A DNA stretch of 5,067 nt from Pseudomonadota bacterium (GTDB lineage Bacteria; Pseudomonadota; Gammaproteobacteria; Burkholderiales; Casimicrobiaceae), in the NCBI GenBank assembly GCA_022709775.1, contig JAKLIE010000178.1, forward strand, positions 1 through 5,067, read 5' to 3'. The position numbers and the translations under genes were made by a program. The notes under the pieces were generated by a model that worked only from the letters and a program-made list of their open reading frames with translations, made no database searches and was not told the origin of the DNA. Each line of letters opens with the position of its first letter. Positions within the stretch are counted from its first letter, which is position 1. Below are positions 4,681 to 5,067 of this stretch, in pieces.

Positions 4681-5067
4681 ATGACGACCACTACGCGCGA
4701 CGTTCCTCCGCGGCATTGCGTCATCGTGACCGCCCGTTTTCGGCGTGTCGCGGCGATCGCCACCATGCTGGCCGTTGCGGCATTGTCGGCGGGGTCGACG
4801 GCCGCCGTCGCAGGCGGCCCCGGGAACCCGCTGAAGCAGGCACTGGGCGCGCAGGTCGCGGCATCCTTGGCGGCGAAATCCCCGGCGGTCGCGCCGCAGG
4901 CCGCGGCGGCCGTCGTCGAGGTCGTCGAGTACCACAGCGCCGCGCTCGGCCACTTCTTCATCACGGCCAATCCCGGCGAGATCGCCAATCTCGACAGCGG
5001 GGCATTCGGCGGCGCGTGGAAACGGACCGGGCAGTCTTTCGGCGTATGGGCGCTCGCGGGTCGGCCG
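4681..5067 (+). CDS. Secreted protein with EYxxAALxHFFIT domain, 5' part
   Basis: The first 129 codons are present and the gene runs off the right edge. Residues ~16-44 form a signal peptide: basic RFRR at 19-22, hydrophobic VAAIATMLAVAAL, and cleavage probably after AVA at 42-44. An Ala-rich linker (45-78) follows, then from about residue 79 a domain reading VVEYHSAALGHFFITANP and then LDSGAFGGAWKRTGQSFGVW. This pattern, E-Y-x-x-AAL-x-H-(Y/F)-F-I-T followed by G-A-F-GG-W-x-RTG-x-x-F-x-VW, recurs as an extracellular repeat or terminal domain in many proteobacterial secreted proteins of unknown function; I think it is related to the DUF5648-type repeats but cannot confirm this. The protein should be periplasmic or extracellular. 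The preceding gene is divergent, so this one likely has its own promoter. Confidence 0.75.
   Translation, partial: MTTTTRDVPPRHCVIVTARFRRVAAIATMLAVAALSAGSTAAVAGGPGNPLKQALGAQVAASLAAKSPAVAPQAAAAVVEVVEYHSAALGHFFITANPGEIANLDSGAFGGAWKRTGQSFGVWALAGRP

Noticed and set aside
4530..4988. N-terminal extension of the hydrolase frame up to 4988
   Set aside because: It would run antisense through the signal peptide and domain of the secreted-protein gene, and it lacks the strong ribosome-binding site found before TTG 4529.
1..5067. Mobile element, CRISPR array, tRNA or toxin-antitoxin pair
   Set aside because: I saw no transposase motif, flanking inverted repeats, regular spaced repeats, tRNA-like cloverleaf or small paired genes. 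The base composition looks even across the window.

Overview
The window comes from a very GC-rich bacterial genome. The end of a ComEC-type competence protein, an orphan DctP-like periplasmic binding protein and a secreted protein with an 'EYxxAALxHFFIT' domain all fit a proteobacterium, most likely a betaproteobacterium (Burkholderiales-like). That placement is inferred from gene flavour only, since there is no rRNA or other marker. GC-rich DNA leaves long stop-free frames on both strands, so genes were called on protein motifs, ribosome-binding sites and gene-to-gene fit rather than on frame length.

Layout from left to right: (1) 1-219 (+), the C-terminus of ComEC/Rec2. (2) 174-1352 (-), convergent with comEC and overlapping its end, a two-domain protein. 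It joins an N-terminal LicD/fukutin-type phosphotransferase to a C-terminal CTP:phosphocholine/phosphoethanolamine-type cytidylyltransferase. (3) 1353-1471, a divergent promoter region. (4) 1472-2644 (+), an exported TRAP-type solute-binding protein. (5) 2641-3453 (+), overlapping gene 4 by ATGA, a cytosolic protein of an uncharacterised family built from two copies of one ~110-residue domain (GSHG / F-x-DAG / H-x-SARI / N / GM motifs). (6) 3454-3557, a convergent gap with a strong hairpin. (7) 3558-4529 (-), a succinylglutamate desuccinylase/aspartoacylase-family zinc hydrolase with a probable TTG start. (8) 4530-4680, a divergent regulatory gap. (9) 4681-5067 (+), the 5' part of a secreted protein that runs off the window.

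There are two coherent functional ideas. The fusion protein could make a CDP-activated headgroup (CDP-choline, CDP-ethanolamine or similar) and transfer the phospho-headgroup to a surface glycan or lipid with one polypeptide. The solute-binding gene and the duplicated-domain gene form a translationally coupled pair with no TRAP permease genes, which suggests a sensing, scavenging or amide/acid utilisation module of unknown substrate. These two items are the best candidates for something undescribed. No CRISPR array, tRNA, rRNA, insertion sequence or phage gene is visible.
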